From positions 47,530-111,529 of the forward strand of contig CAIKEH010000004.1 in NCBI GenBank assembly GCA_903826405.1: a stretch of 64,000 nucleotides of DNA, written 5' to 3'. The position numbers and the translations under genes are program-made. This DNA is from an uncultured bacterium. GTDB lineage: Bacteria > Bacteroidota > Bacteroidia > Chitinophagales > Chitinophagaceae. How positions within the stretch are numbered: the first letter of the stretch is position 1; each line of letters starts with the position of its first letter. Positions 47,085-56,475 of the stretch are shown here, in pieces. The notes beneath the pieces are model-generated. The model was not told where the DNA came from and did no database searches. It worked only from the letters and a program-made list of their open reading frames with translations.

Positions 47085-47257
47085 ATTAGTAAATCATCTC
47101 CCCCCGATGATCTGAAATGAATCTGTTCTGGATAGAAAATATCGATTGTGTTCAATATGGATCAATAGGGATTGATCTTATTATTCAGGCGATGAAAAGC
47201 ACAACTGTATAGTGCCCAATCATTGGTCTATTTGTAAGTAATAAAATTCAAACGAGC

Positions 47258-48154
47258 ATGGCCTCTAATATGATAAAACGATTTTTTCCGGCCATTATCT
47301 TGTTCGCTTATAGTGCTTTGCTCATCAAATTCATGGTGTTCAAGGATGTTCCAATGATCAGGATAGGTCATTTGATGTTGAATTTCGGAGGCACACACGA
47401 AGGTCCCGCCAACTTGATCCCATTCAAAACCATTTGGCCTTATCTGCAGGGCGAGAAGGGCTTGATCATCGCAGGCATCAATATCATCGGGAATATCGGT
47501 TTACTGGTTCCGATCGGTATTCTTTTGCCGGTCTTTTCTAAAAGCCTGACGTCGAAAAAGGCACTTTTTGCAGCAATTGCCGCCGGTTTGTCCCTTGAAC
47601 TTATGCAAGTGGCTTTCCGTGTCGGGATATTTGATATCGATGACGTGATTTTGAATGCGATCGGCGTCATGATCGGTTATTGGCTTCACCTTTATTTCCC
47701 CAAAGTATTTCGTTCAATGACTTCCCGCATTATGGCCATGGTGGCATTCGTGATCCTCATCTGTATGATGACGTTTTATGTTCTATCTTCTATTCAGGGA
47801 CCACAGACGCCGACCACCCTACATCCCATTTCCCGGGAAGGCCGTCAAGAGAACGCCGACTTGAATGTTGGTGGTGATGTTTCATGTTGTGATCCATGTA
47901 ATGGCACTGGAGGAACCGGTCAGATCATTGGGGTTGGAAAAAACTCGATCACCATCAAGGGGCATAATGGGCTGAGCCAGGTCATAAATATCTCCTCTAA
48001 AACGGAGATCAGGAATTCAGCAGGTATTGCCTCCAGGACCGATCTCAAAATGGGTGTTGGTGTTACAATCGTCACGGGATCCGATAGTGATAGTAAGATG
48101 ACAGCAAGTCTCGTACTGATCTGCAATGCAACAACGGCGACTCCTGTCAAGTAG
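47258..48154 (+). CDS. VanZ-family membrane protein with C-terminal DUF5666-like beta domain
   Basis: Residues of about 1-160 hold four to five membrane segments with the VanZ pattern (NLIPFKTIW, NIIGNIGLLVPIGILLP, GLSLELMQ..RVGIFDIDDVILNAIGVMIGYWL). VanZ proteins of the glycopeptide-resistance type alter teicoplanin sensitivity, but most are of unknown function. After a fifth helix (MAMVAFVILICMMTFYVLSS) a Cys-rich linker (CCDPCNGTGGTG) leads into a beta-rich, probably periplasmic domain, GQIIGVGKNSITIKGHNGLSQVINISSKTEI, of the DUF5666 type. Such a fusion has no stated role; see findings. Confidence 0.8.
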   Translation: MASNMIKRFFPAIILFAYSALLIKFMVFKDVPMIRIGHLMLNFGGTHEGPANLIPFKTIWPYLQGEKGLIIAGINIIGNIGLLVPIGILLPVFSKSLTSKKALFAAIAAGLSLELMQVAFRVGIFDIDDVILNAIGVMIGYWLHLYFPKVFRSMTSRIMAMVAFVILICMMTFYVLSSIQGPQTPTTLHPISREGRQENADLNVGGDVSCCDPCNGTGGTGQIIGVGKNSITIKGHNGLSQVINISSKTEIRNSAGIASRTDLKMGVGVTIVTGSDSDSKMTASLVLICNATTATPVK

Positions 48155-48470
48155 TTTATTTCCTGATCTCCCATCATGTGAAATATCCGGATCCTGTCGT
48201 TTCCCAGAACGGAATTAAGAGACGGGCAACCTTTGCGATGATTCGATTGGTTTAATGCTTCAATGATCTGCCTGATCTCAGTATCTTTTTAGGGAAGGGA
48301 TCTCAACAACGGTCCGCTAGAAAAACCAAACCAAGTGCTCAACTTCCCCACTAGAAGAAAACCCATGTTGTAAAGCGTAGCAGTTCCTGGATGATTGGAT
48401 TTAATTTAGGATTTAGTGGGGCAATTAAAAACAAGTTTACTGACCGGGCAAATGACTGCGTTCAGGATTT
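48155..48470. other. Gene-free interval ahead of the sugar-oxidation operon
   Basis: About 315 bases without a supported ORF; a promoter begins at its right end (48471). No terminator hairpin is evident after the VanZ gene. Confidence 0.5.
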
Positions 48471-48501
48471 TTTGCTAAATTGATCCAATTCCGAACTTTT
48501 G
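48471..48501 (+). promoter_or_regulatory. Promoter of the Gfo/Idh/MocA-DUF1080 operon
   Basis: TTTG (48471-48474) and AACTTTTG (48494-48501) are separated by exactly 19 bases, the Bacteroidota arrangement, with one mismatch in the TAnnTTTG box. The start codon is 27 bases downstream at 48528. Confidence 0.65.
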
Positions 48502-48527
48502 AACCATTCCATTTATAAATCATCGAA

Positions 48528-49796
48528 ATGATATCAAAGAAACAAGACAGCAGGCGGCGGTTTTTACAAAATTCCGCGGCTATACTGGCCGGTTTTACTA
48601 TTGTGCCCAGGCATGTTCTGGGCAGGGGCTTCATCGCACCTAGTGACCAGTTGACCAAAGGGATAATCGGGGTCGGGGGTATGGGACGTGGTCATATACC
48701 TTATGCTGGCACCAGGGTGGTAGCCATCTGTGATGTAGATAAAATTCATTTGAGTGAGGCAGCGAAAATAGTTGGTGGCGGTGTGAAAACCTTCCATGAC
48801 CATCGTGAACTCATCGCCTTGCCGGAGGTTGATATCGTCCATATCGCCACACCTCCACACTGGCACGGGATCATGTCGATTGACGCCGCCAAGGCGGGTA
48901 AGGACATCTGGTGTGAAAAGCCCATGACCCGTACCATCGGCGAAGGCAAGAAGGTCATGGAAGCCGTGGCGCAATACAAACGGATGTTCAGGTTGAATAC
49001 CTGGTTCCGGTTTACCGATGTTTTTTATGATATGAATTCCACGGTCAGGCCCATCAAGAAGCTGGTAGAATCCGGTTTGTTGGGTTGGCCGCTCACGGTT
49101 ACGGTGAGCAAGACCACCGGATTCGACTGGAAGTTTTACTGGGTAGGTAAAACCAAGTTGGAGTCCATGCCTGTTCCCGCTGAATTGGATTATGATCGCT
49201 GGCTGGGACCAGCACCGTACAAACCCTATAACCCACACCGGGTCCACCAGACATTCCGAGGATATTGGGATTATGATGGCGGAGGCTTGGGAGATATGGG
49301 CCAGCATTATATAGATCCCATTCAATACTTCCTGGGTAAAGACGATACCAGCCCTATTCTCGTGGAGGTTGATGCGGAGCAACAGCATCCTGATGCTGTG
49401 GGGACTTTCCGAAAGATCACGTTCACCTACGAAGATGGCTGCAAGATCATTTTGGACGGCGAAGCCAGGGACCCGAATGCAGCTTATTTAGAAGGACCCA
49501 AGGGGAAGCTCTATGCTGGGTTCAGGTCAGACATCCCCAACCTGAAAGAGAAACTGGCCCTGATGCCGGATCCGGCCCCGCAGGTGACCGATTTCCTGGA
49601 GTCCGTGAAATACAGGTCGACATTCGCCCTCAACGAGCAGAACGGATTCCGGTCATGCACCGTCATCAATATGGGCAAGATCGCCCTCCAGCTGGGCAGA
49701 TCACTCCATTTCGATCCGGTGAACCAGGTGTTCATCGGCGACGACGAGGCTAATTACCTCATCAACCCGCCCATGCGCGGACCCTGGCAGATCTGA
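48528..49796 (+). CDS. Tat-exported Gfo/Idh/MocA oxidoreductase
   Basis: The 422-residue protein has a twin-Arg signal (SRRRFLQNSAAILAGFTIVP), which implies folded export with a bound NAD(P). The Rossmann start reads IGVGGMGRGHIPYAGTRVVAICDVD. WCEKPMTRTIGEG is the EKP signature, and YRFR-like GYWDYDGGGLGDMGQHYIDPIQYFLG carries the D-x-x-x-H active-site motif of the dehydrogenase domain. In the B. thetaiotaomicron 3-keto-sugar pathway a Gfo/Idh/MocA enzyme oxidises the sugar at C3 and a DUF1080 protein then cleaves the keto-glycoside. The next gene encodes two DUF1080 domains, 33 bases away, so the pair likely acts together. Confidence 0.92.
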   Translation: MISKKQDSRRRFLQNSAAILAGFTIVPRHVLGRGFIAPSDQLTKGIIGVGGMGRGHIPYAGTRVVAICDVDKIHLSEAAKIVGGGVKTFHDHRELIALPEVDIVHIATPPHWHGIMSIDAAKAGKDIWCEKPMTRTIGEGKKVMEAVAQYKRMFRLNTWFRFTDVFYDMNSTVRPIKKLVESGLLGWPLTVTVSKTTGFDWKFYWVGKTKLESMPVPAELDYDRWLGPAPYKPYNPHRVHQTFRGYWDYDGGGLGDMGQHYIDPIQYFLGKDDTSPILVEVDAEQQHPDAVGTFRKITFTYEDGCKIILDGEARDPNAAYLEGPKGKLYAGFRSDIPNLKEKLALMPDPAPQVTDFLESVKYRSTFALNEQNGFRSCTVINMGKIALQLGRSLHFDPVNQVFIGDDEANYLINPPMRGPWQI

Positions 49797-49829
49797 TTAT
49801 TTCATTCAACTCGATTTTAATAGGCCATC

Positions 49830-51824
49830 ATGAGAAAATATTTTGCCTTTTCGATCATACTTGTCCATTTATTGAGCAGTTCGACGCAAATAGCCTTTGC
49901 ACAATCCACAAACGCAAAAGTAGGTTCCGTGCTTCAGGCATTCCCCTATCAGCATGCCGGTGAGGCCGATGCGGCATTGGCTTCCATGAAGGACTGGGAT
50001 AAAAAAACCTGGAAATCCTTCATGAAAACGCTGGAAGACGACTCCCTAAAAGTGAAAGCCAGTTATGCCCTGAATGCCTATGTCAATAAGGCCAACCTTG
50101 ATGCTGCCAGCAAAGAGAAAGTCGCACAGCAGCTGAAAAAATCCCTGACTTCCGCAAAGTCGGAATATTCTAAGATCTTCCTCCAGTCACAGTTGAACCT
50201 GCTGACCGATAAAGCAACTATTGAAAAATCACTGGCCAGCCTGCCCAGGGTCCCTGATGAAGGGACCTTGATACATCCGAAGGTCACCGGCGATCAGCGG
50301 TTGCTTCAACTTGAAGACCTCTTGCAGGACGCTAAGAGTCCGATCGAAAAGAAACGCATATTGAAAGAAGCCGCCCGCATTCGGGGCTTCTCCAGTTTCC
50401 TGTTGGTCAGCAAGGGTCTGCAGGATCCTGATGTAGCATCTTTTGTTGCACCGATCCTGGTGGGGCAGGCTTTGCATGATGAGGAACTCAAGGGCCCTTT
50501 CGTTCGGCAGACCCTTGAGAACGCCAGTCCTTTGATCAAGGGAGATGACAGCTCGGTACTGGTGAGTGCACTGGACAAGCGCCTGCAGAAGATGCCCTAT
50601 GACTATGGCTTTAAGAGCCTGTTCAATGGGAAGGACCTCAATGGCTGGAAGGGTCTGGTCGGTAATCCCATTTCGAGATCCAAAATGAGTGATTCGGCTT
50701 TGCGCGTCGCTCAACAGCAAGCCGATGACAAAATGAAAGGAGACTGGATCGTCAAGGATGGCCTGCTCATTTTCACCGGCCATGGCGATAACCTTGCCAC
50801 CGATAAAAAGTACGGGGATGTTGAAATGTATGTGGATTGGAAGATCACCGAAAAGGGAGATGCCGGGATATATCTACGCGGTACTCCACAAGTGCAGATC
50901 TGGGATACCAGCAGAAGGGAAGTGGGTGCACAAGTAGGGTCCGGTGGATTGTACAACAACCAAAAGAACCAGAGCAAGCCGTTGGTGGTGGCGGATAATC
51001 AGATCGGTACCTGGAATCGCTTCCATATCATCATGATCGGCGAGAAGGTGACCGTTTACCTCAACGGTGTGCTCGTGACGGATCATGTACCCTTGGAGAA
51101 CTACTGGGACAAGAACCAACCCATCTTCCCCGTGGAGCAGATCGAACTGCAGGCCCATGGCACTTATGTAGCCTACAGGAATATTTATCTGAGGGAATTG
51201 CCGCCCACAGAAGCCACTGCCCTCAATGAACAAGAAAAGAAGGAAGGTTTTGTTGCTTTATTCGATGGCACCAACCTGGATTCCTGGACCGGCAACACCT
51301 CGGGGTATGCCATGAAGGATGGAGTGGTGGAAGTGAATCCCGATGCTCATGGAGGAGGTAACTTGTATACCAAGGAAGAATATTCCGATTTCATATACCG
51401 CTTTGAATTCCAGCTGACCCCTGGCGCAAACAATGGTATCGGCATCAGGGCCCCGTTGGATGGTGACGCAGCATATGTTGGGATGGAGATCCAGGTTTTG
51501 GATAATGAGGCGCCGAAGTACAGTGAACTGCACGTCTATCAGTACCATGGATCGGTCTACGGAGTCATTCCGTCCAAGCGGGGCTATTTACTGCCGACAG
51601 GAGAGTGGAACAAGGAAGAGATCGTTGCAAAAGGAAACAAGATCAAAGTCACCCTGAACGGAACCGTGATCCTGGACGGCGACATCAAGCAGGCTTCTAA
51701 AAACTTCACGGAAACCTTGGACCATAAGGATCATCCGGGACTTTCCAGAAAAACCGGTCATCTCGGATTTTTGGGACACGGGGATGTGGTGCGTTTCAGG
51801 AATATGCGCGTCAAGAAAATATGA
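49830..51824 (+). CDS. Exported protein with two DUF1080 (3-keto-disaccharide hydrolase) domains
   Basis: The 664-residue protein has a signal peptide (about 1-24, AFAQ). Residues of about 30-250 form an alpha-helical repeat region. Two DUF1080 jelly-roll domains follow: residues of about 258-455 (FKSLFNGKDLNGWKGLVGNP...) and 470-664 (FVALFDGTNLDSWTGN...). Both carry the family motifs (LFNGKDLNGW / LFDGTNLDSW; GDAGIYLRG / NNGIGIRAP; HLGFLGHGDVVRFRNMRV). DUF1080 was shown in Bacteroides to hydrolyse 3-keto-glycosides. It lies 33 bases after the oxidoreductase and shares its promoter. Which domain is active, or whether both are, cannot be told here. Confidence 0.9.
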   Translation: MRKYFAFSIILVHLLSSSTQIAFAQSTNAKVGSVLQAFPYQHAGEADAALASMKDWDKKTWKSFMKTLEDDSLKVKASYALNAYVNKANLDAASKEKVAQQLKKSLTSAKSEYSKIFLQSQLNLLTDKATIEKSLASLPRVPDEGTLIHPKVTGDQRLLQLEDLLQDAKSPIEKKRILKEAARIRGFSSFLLVSKGLQDPDVASFVAPILVGQALHDEELKGPFVRQTLENASPLIKGDDSSVLVSALDKRLQKMPYDYGFKSLFNGKDLNGWKGLVGNPISRSKMSDSALRVAQQQADDKMKGDWIVKDGLLIFTGHGDNLATDKKYGDVEMYVDWKITEKGDAGIYLRGTPQVQIWDTSRREVGAQVGSGGLYNNQKNQSKPLVVADNQIGTWNRFHIIMIGEKVTVYLNGVLVTDHVPLENYWDKNQPIFPVEQIELQAHGTYVAYRNIYLRELPPTEATALNEQEKKEGFVALFDGTNLDSWTGNTSGYAMKDGVVEVNPDAHGGGNLYTKEEYSDFIYRFEFQLTPGANNGIGIRAPLDGDAAYVGMEIQVLDNEAPKYSELHVYQYHGSVYGVIPSKRGYLLPTGEWNKEEIVAKGNKIKVTLNGTVILDGDIKQASKNFTETLDHKDHPGLSRKTGHLGFLGHGDVVRFRNMRVKKI

Positions 51825-52299
51825 ACGCACAAGCGGCATGGCTGGATCAACCATGTTGATTTGAAAACTGGGGACTTGGATAAATGTGACCCTTTGGGCC
51901 TGACCTCAAATTTCCCTCCTATCTCTATGATAACCGAAGAAGCTGAAAGCGTTGTGCTTTTCGTATGCTCATGACCGTTGAGTGAAAGCCACCCTTACTC
52001 ACCTGTGATGCAATTATTTTGGATCAGTTCCTTACGGATGAAAGGAGAATGAAAATGCCGAGACACGGTCGGGCATTTACTTGCATATCTTTTACATCGT
52101 TTATCATTCGACAGATAGCGATGATTAACGGAAACCTCCGTACATGCTCATCAAGGGGGGCTTTCGATCTAAGGAGAGCAGGGGGTTTGCAGCGTTTATC
52201 AACGCGGACAAAGTTGCAATTGGACTATTCTGATTTATCATATCGATGGAATTCAAAAGCCGAGTCGATTTTCGATCGGTAACCCAACGGTAAGATGGA
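51825..52299. other. Gene-free interval of about 475 bases
   Basis: Contains only short spurious ORFs (for example 52019-52282 plus and 52125-52352 minus). No operator, RNA or terminator is supported. Confidence 0.5.
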
Positions 52300-52794
52300 T
52301 CATGGTGTTGGTAGATCAGTTGTGGCAACGGCAATAATTTGCCCATTGACAATAACCGGAACAGATCTTGTTTTCATCCAGATGTTTCCACCGCCGGCAT
52401 CAAAATAGGGAGCTGTCCAAATAGCAACTCCACCGTCTATTGGCTGCCGGAGCCATGCTTGTTGATTGATATGATAAGAGGTATCCACTGCAAGGTCTGT
52501 TGTCAATAAACTATCTCCTGATCTGTACCAATAGGGACTTACCGTTGCTAGTTTTGCATTGTCCAATAAAGTGACCGTAGAGCCATAAAAACGGGTTGAA
52601 TTAGCCAGCATATATTTTTTAACCCTGTCTGAAATATCCGCTGACGTAGGTGGATTCGACTCCAGATCCTCCACAAAGGCATTGAGAGCCGTTTCCACTT
52701 TCCATTCAGGTGCCGCATCTTTTTTACAGGATGAATTGATCAACATCAATGCGGTGAAAATCAGCATGCCGAGAAAAAGGTGGATATTTTTCAT
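52300..52794 (-). CDS. Lipoprotein made of one Cache/PDC-like sensor domain
   Basis: From the Met at 52794 (164 residues), the first of the lipoprotein signal, the lipobox is INSSC (Cys about 22). The rest is a single sensor-like domain: a helical start (ALNAFVEDLESNPPTSADISDRVKKYMLANSTRFYGSTVTLLD), then YWYRSGDSLLTTDLAV, DGGVAIWTAPYFDAGGGNIWMKTRSVPVIVNGQIIAVATTDL. The last block (APYFDxGGGNIWMxTxSVP) is the pattern of PDC/Cache extracellular sensors of SpoIIE-type phosphatases and histidine kinases. No membrane or output domain is attached, so it may be a free ligand-binding protein. This assignment is inference. Confidence 0.7.
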   Translation of the reverse strand: MKNIHLFLGMLIFTALMLINSSCKKDAAPEWKVETALNAFVEDLESNPPTSADISDRVKKYMLANSTRFYGSTVTLLDNAKLATVSPYWYRSGDSLLTTDLAVDTSYHINQQAWLRQPIDGGVAIWTAPYFDAGGGNIWMKTRSVPVIVNGQIIAVATTDLPTP

Positions 52795-53548
52795 ATTGAA
52801 CATTCCTGCGTCTATCATTAGATGGTAGCACTACCTTCCTATCGTGAAAGTACATCATTTGGCCAGAGGTATCCAAATTTTCGAACTGGACGATTGTGCA
52901 ATTCATTTTCGACACGTTTTTGATCGGCATCAACGATCAGGGTAAAGTCGGACTTTTTCAAAAAAACAGGGTAATGACACCTGTATGTTTTCAACCGTTC
53001 CCCTGTCCCGTGTTGTGTCAGCGTTCGCGAATAGGCATTTTCTTTCCGTTCCCTTGATGAACTCCGTTGCTGACCGGAGGGGAAGTTGTTTTCAAAGTTG
53101 ATTTCTGAAAATATTTGTATTCACGTAGGGGCCTTATTCATCTCAGGTGTCCCCGCCCCAACATCGATCATTCCAATTTCAAAAATCACCTGATACAAGG
53201 AATGCATCCGGAAAATTCTAAAAGTATTCAGTGCAGTTTTTGAAGAGCTGCGCAGATGTCAGGTGATGCACACCAAGCCCATGCGGGTATTGGCTGTGGT
53301 TTGACTTGATTGAGGTGAAATGGCATCATTGGATATTTGTATGCCACGATAAACATGATGGAACGTAACCTTTGCGGAAAGCGATCGGGTTTTCAATCCG
53401 TATTGGAGGATCCTGTATCGCTGAATGGGGTGGGCAATTTCCCGCAAGAAAATGATCTGAAAAATTCATCACCCAAGTGCATGAATGCTGGGTGGGGAAC
53501 TGCAAGGGTATCACCTACATTACATTTGACGCCGGAGTTTAAAATATT
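52795..53548. other. Gene-free interval upstream of carbonic anhydrase
   Basis: About 750 bases with no ORF that resembles a family on either strand. The promoter of the carbonic anhydrase gene is at its right end. Confidence 0.5.
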
Positions 53549-53579
53549 TTTGGTCATATCAATTAGCTGCTTATATTTG
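53549..53579 (+). promoter_or_regulatory. Promoter of the beta-carbonic anhydrase gene
   Basis: TTTG (53549-53552) and TATATTTG (53572-53579) are separated by exactly 19 bases, a full match to TTTG-N19-TAnnTTTG. The start codon is at 53616. Confidence 0.78.
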
Positions 53580-53615
53580 CAAACCCTACTAAAATAGTAG
53601 ACTAAAAAATACATC

Positions 53616-54227
53616 ATGAGTACAAAAACATTATTGCAAAAAGAGAACAGTGCTGTGCACAAGGAAGTGATAGAAGCGAATGAGCATTACGTATCCCAAT
53701 TCGGTGAGAAAGGCAAACTGCCTTTGCCTCCCGGAAGGCGATTTGCCATTCTTACTTGTATGGACGCACGTTTGGATCCGGCAAAGTATGCGGGATTGTC
53801 TGAGGGGGATGCGCATGTGATCAGAAATGCTGGTGGCAGAGCAAGTGATGATGCCATTCGATCTTTAGTCATTTCAACCAAGCTTTTGGGTACAGCGGAA
53901 TGGTTTGTCATCCATCATACGGATTGTGGGATGGAATTATTCACTGATGATATCATCAGGTCTTTATTGTCAAAAAGTTTAGCTACGGCCACGGTTGATG
54001 AAAAAGGTTGGAGAAATGTGACCGAAGAAGGTGGATCCGATGAGGCCAAGCATATTTCCTTTTTGACGATCAGTAACCTTACAGGCAGTGTTGTGGAAGA
54101 TGTGAAGCGGATCAAAGACCATCCATTGGTTCCACAACACATCCCGGTATATGGGTATATCTATGATGTCAAGAGTGGCCAACTTATTGAGGTTCCGGAG
54201 GCAACCCGGATCGGCAGGGCTAAATAA
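53616..54227 (+). CDS. Beta-class carbonic anhydrase
   Basis: The 203-residue enzyme interconverts CO2 and bicarbonate. Zinc ligands are Cys48 (in [13 protein letters not shown]), His101 and Cys104 ([12 protein letters not shown]), with the Asp50-Arg52 dyad following the first Cys, the classic beta-CA set. [17 protein letters not shown] is the second hallmark. It has its own strong promoter and a terminator after the gene. No signal peptide is seen, so it is cytosolic. Confidence 0.95.
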   Translation: MSTKTLLQKENSAVHKEVIEANEHYVSQFGEKGKLPLPPGRRFAILTCMDARLDPAKYAGLSEGDAHVIRNAGGRASDDAIRSLVISTKLLGTAEWFVIHHTDCGMELFTDDIIRSLLSKSLATATVDEKGWRNVTEEGGSDEAKHISFLTISNLTGSVVEDVKRIKDHPLVPQHIPVYGYIYDVKSGQLIEVPEATRIGRAK

Positions 54228-54282
54228 TATAACTATGGCTTAAAACTGATCAATCTCTAATACAGATTGTCCAGGTCAGCAG

Positions 54283-54315
54283 TCCTGCCAAAAAGTAATT
54301 TTTAGGCAGGATTTT
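54283..54315 (+). terminator. Terminator after carbonic anhydrase
   Basis: Stem tcctgccaaaaa / tttttaggcagga has one bulged A, and tttt follows. It lies 55 bases after the stop. A second, separate inverted repeat (ctgaaaag...cttttcag, 54416-54450) lies downstream, without a T-tract. Confidence 0.65.
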
Positions 54316-54316
54316 C

Positions 54317-54876
54317 TGTTGTGTGATCAATTGGAAATATTTTTGATCCCTATATCAGAGTAAATCTTCTTTAATTGTAAGTTGTATTGTTCAAGCCATT
54401 ATATTTATTTAACATCTGAAAAGTCTAATCCTCCTTACGGGGCTTTTCAGTTGTAAAATGGGACGTGGTAACCTCAATTCCGCCACACGTCTCCCGTCTA
54501 AATTACCTACAATCTTGTTTTCTAAAAGGGGAGAGTAATACAGTCGGTGAATAGCGAGATTTTCAGGAGATTTCCACTTTAACATGGATATTCTCGTTCA
54601 ACTGACTACTTCAAGGGGTAATAACATTATGACTATTAAATTAAAAAGTCTAAAACAAGGCAGACATATATTTTGATCAAATGATTAAATCTGTTTTAAT
54701 AAAAGTAAATTGTTTGTCAACTGCGTAGTGCTCACTGGCAGGTCAATTCACCACACTTTTAAATGGTTATATCCAAGACCTGACAGCGTTATGCAGAGAC
54801 ATGAGCCGATGTTAAGGTATTACTTGTATTATATTACTCCTTTGATCTGCGGAAACTGTTTCTTTTTCATCTTAAT
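54317..54876. other. AT-rich gene-free interval
   Basis: About 560 bases with no supported ORF. Base composition is visibly more AT-rich than the left part of the window. It holds the inverted repeat at 54416-54450 but no recognised gene or RNA. Confidence 0.5.
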
Positions 54877-54900
54877 AATTTATATTTAAAAATATAAATT
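54877..54900. repeat. Perfect 11-bp inverted repeat just upstream of the VOC gene
   Basis: aatttatattt-aa-aaatataaatt forms a perfect palindromic hairpin ending 6 bases before the start codon at 54907. It overlaps a TATATTTA minus-7-like box and could be an operator or merely an AT-rich palindrome. Confidence 0.45.
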
Positions 54901-54906
54901 GTTTCT

Positions 54907-55335
54907 ATGATCAGAATCAACCCCCACATCCACTTCAATGGTAATGCAGAAGAAGCATTTCTATTTTACCAAACAATATTTGGAGGTGCTTTCACAAGAG
55001 TAGTTCGTTATAAAGATTTGTCGGATTTTGGAGTACAGTTTGCTGAAAAAGAATTCAATAAAATAATGCATCTCGCGTTGCCCATTGGATCTGCCAGTGT
55101 ATTAACAGGAAGTGACGTTCCTGATATTTTAGGACAGGTGAGTGAAAATGAGAACAGAAGTAAAATCACCATCACCCCGGAAAGTAAAGAAGAGGCTGAT
55201 GCTTTATTTCATGGGCTATCCGAAGGGGGTACAATTGAAATGCCCATGAGCGATAGCCCCTGGGGTTCTTACTTTGGAATGTTTAGGGATAAATATGGGA
55301 TTGAATGGATGATAGACTTTACGCCAATTGAATGA
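54907..55335 (+). CDS. PhnB-like VOC-family protein
   Basis: The 142-residue protein has the PhnB/YjdN pattern: INPHIHFNGNAEEAFLFYQTIFGGAF (residues 4-29), then GSDVPDILGQV and PWGSYFGMFRDKYGIEWMIDFTPIE near the C-terminus, where WGxxxGxxxDKYGIxWMI is the hallmark. Metal ligands are not conserved in this sub-family, and activity is unknown. Its codons are AT-richer than those of the left half of the window. Confidence 0.92.
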   Translation: MIRINPHIHFNGNAEEAFLFYQTIFGGAFTRVVRYKDLSDFGVQFAEKEFNKIMHLALPIGSASVLTGSDVPDILGQVSENENRSKITITPESKEEADALFHGLSEGGTIEMPMSDSPWGSYFGMFRDKYGIEWMIDFTPIE

Positions 55336-55604
55336 AGAGAAAAGCCACATTCAATTAGAGGCTTCATTCGGCGGCTCTCTACACTGACTAAAGGCATCAA
55401 AATATTGCGTACACACTCTTACAAGTGCTTGTCATTCGCAGTTTGATCGTAACCGGACTAATGTTCTATTTTAGAATATATCATTGCTGATCCGATAATT
55501 CCAACATATTAATTCATTGTTCATGTTGATTTGGAGACAACGTTACCCGAATCCACGTGGTTTTTAAATTTCCTTTTTCGAATTTCTCATATACAAAATA
55601 AATC

Positions 55605-56318
55605 ATGCTGGTAGATGCAGTGAAGCGGGTAAAACAAGCAATGTTCCCCATTTTTAAACAAAAAGTTCTTGGCCAACAGACAGAAATTGGAGTTGTCGGG
55701 ACGGGTTATTTCATTGACGATAAGGGTCATTTTGTAACGACAGCACATTGCTTTGACGGGGCATCTCCGGATACAAAATATCTGTATCTTGGTTTGTTGC
55801 CGGATAATCTATTAAATCCTCATTTAGAAATAAAAGAAGTTTCACGGGATGATCAATATGATATTCTCCTTGGTCATGTGGATCTAACCGGGAATGCCTA
55901 CCTGGGCTTCTCAAGCCTTCAGGCTGAAATTGGCAGAACGGTTTGTATATCAGGGTATCCACTTGCTAGCATTACCATAAATTCGCAAGGAGGTATTGAA
56001 GTAGGTGGAGTGAGACGGTATTTTCAGCCTTCATTCATTTTGGACATTAATATGTACAACAGCATGAGTGAAACTGGCCAATTGAGAATACACGATGGAT
56101 ATTTGATACGGGATATCGGTTTATTCGGCATGAGTGGTGGGCCGGTAGTCGATGTCTATGGTTCAGTAATCGGCATGCAAGCGTCCGTGACTAAACCACG
56201 GGAAAGTATAAGCGGGGATAGAAAAATAATTGTTGAAAATGCCGTTGCTATCAGAAAGGAAAGAATCATAGCCGAGTTAACGGCTCGCGGTATAGGTTAT
56301 AATTTGGTCGAACGGTGA
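55605..56318 (+). CDS. Trypsin-like serine protease
   Basis: The 237-residue protein lacks an export signal. The chymotrypsin-fold triad is visible: VGTGYFIDDKGHFVTTAHCFD (His near 47), DDQYDILLGHVD (Asp near 86) and GLFGMSGGPVVDVYGSVIGMQA (Ser near 178). It resembles the S1C/trypsin-2 type, but has no PDZ domain. It is therefore a lone cytosolic protease or a toxin- or defence-associated effector type; no partner lies next to it. The SDR gene follows on the same strand. Confidence 0.85.
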   Translation: MLVDAVKRVKQAMFPIFKQKVLGQQTEIGVVGTGYFIDDKGHFVTTAHCFDGASPDTKYLYLGLLPDNLLNPHLEIKEVSRDDQYDILLGHVDLTGNAYLGFSSLQAEIGRTVCISGYPLASITINSQGGIEVGGVRRYFQPSFILDINMYNSMSETGQLRIHDGYLIRDIGLFGMSGGPVVDVYGSVIGMQASVTKPRESISGDRKIIVENAVAIRKERIIAELTARGIGYNLVER

Positions 56319-56475
56319 AAATGGAAAGCCCATATGAGCCGGGATTGGTTAGTTGGTTAAAAGATTCTCACTATCCGTTTATATTCTTTTTATATTTTAT
56401 TCTGTATCCCGAAATGACAAAAATTGCAGCGATCTTGAATAATTCCCCTTCTGATTAAAAGTTCATCCTTCTGCC

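Noticed and set aside
52019-52352. Short ORFs on both strands between the DUF1080 gene and the sensor lipoprotein
   Set aside because: Neither shows a family or a signal. They are most likely chance frames.
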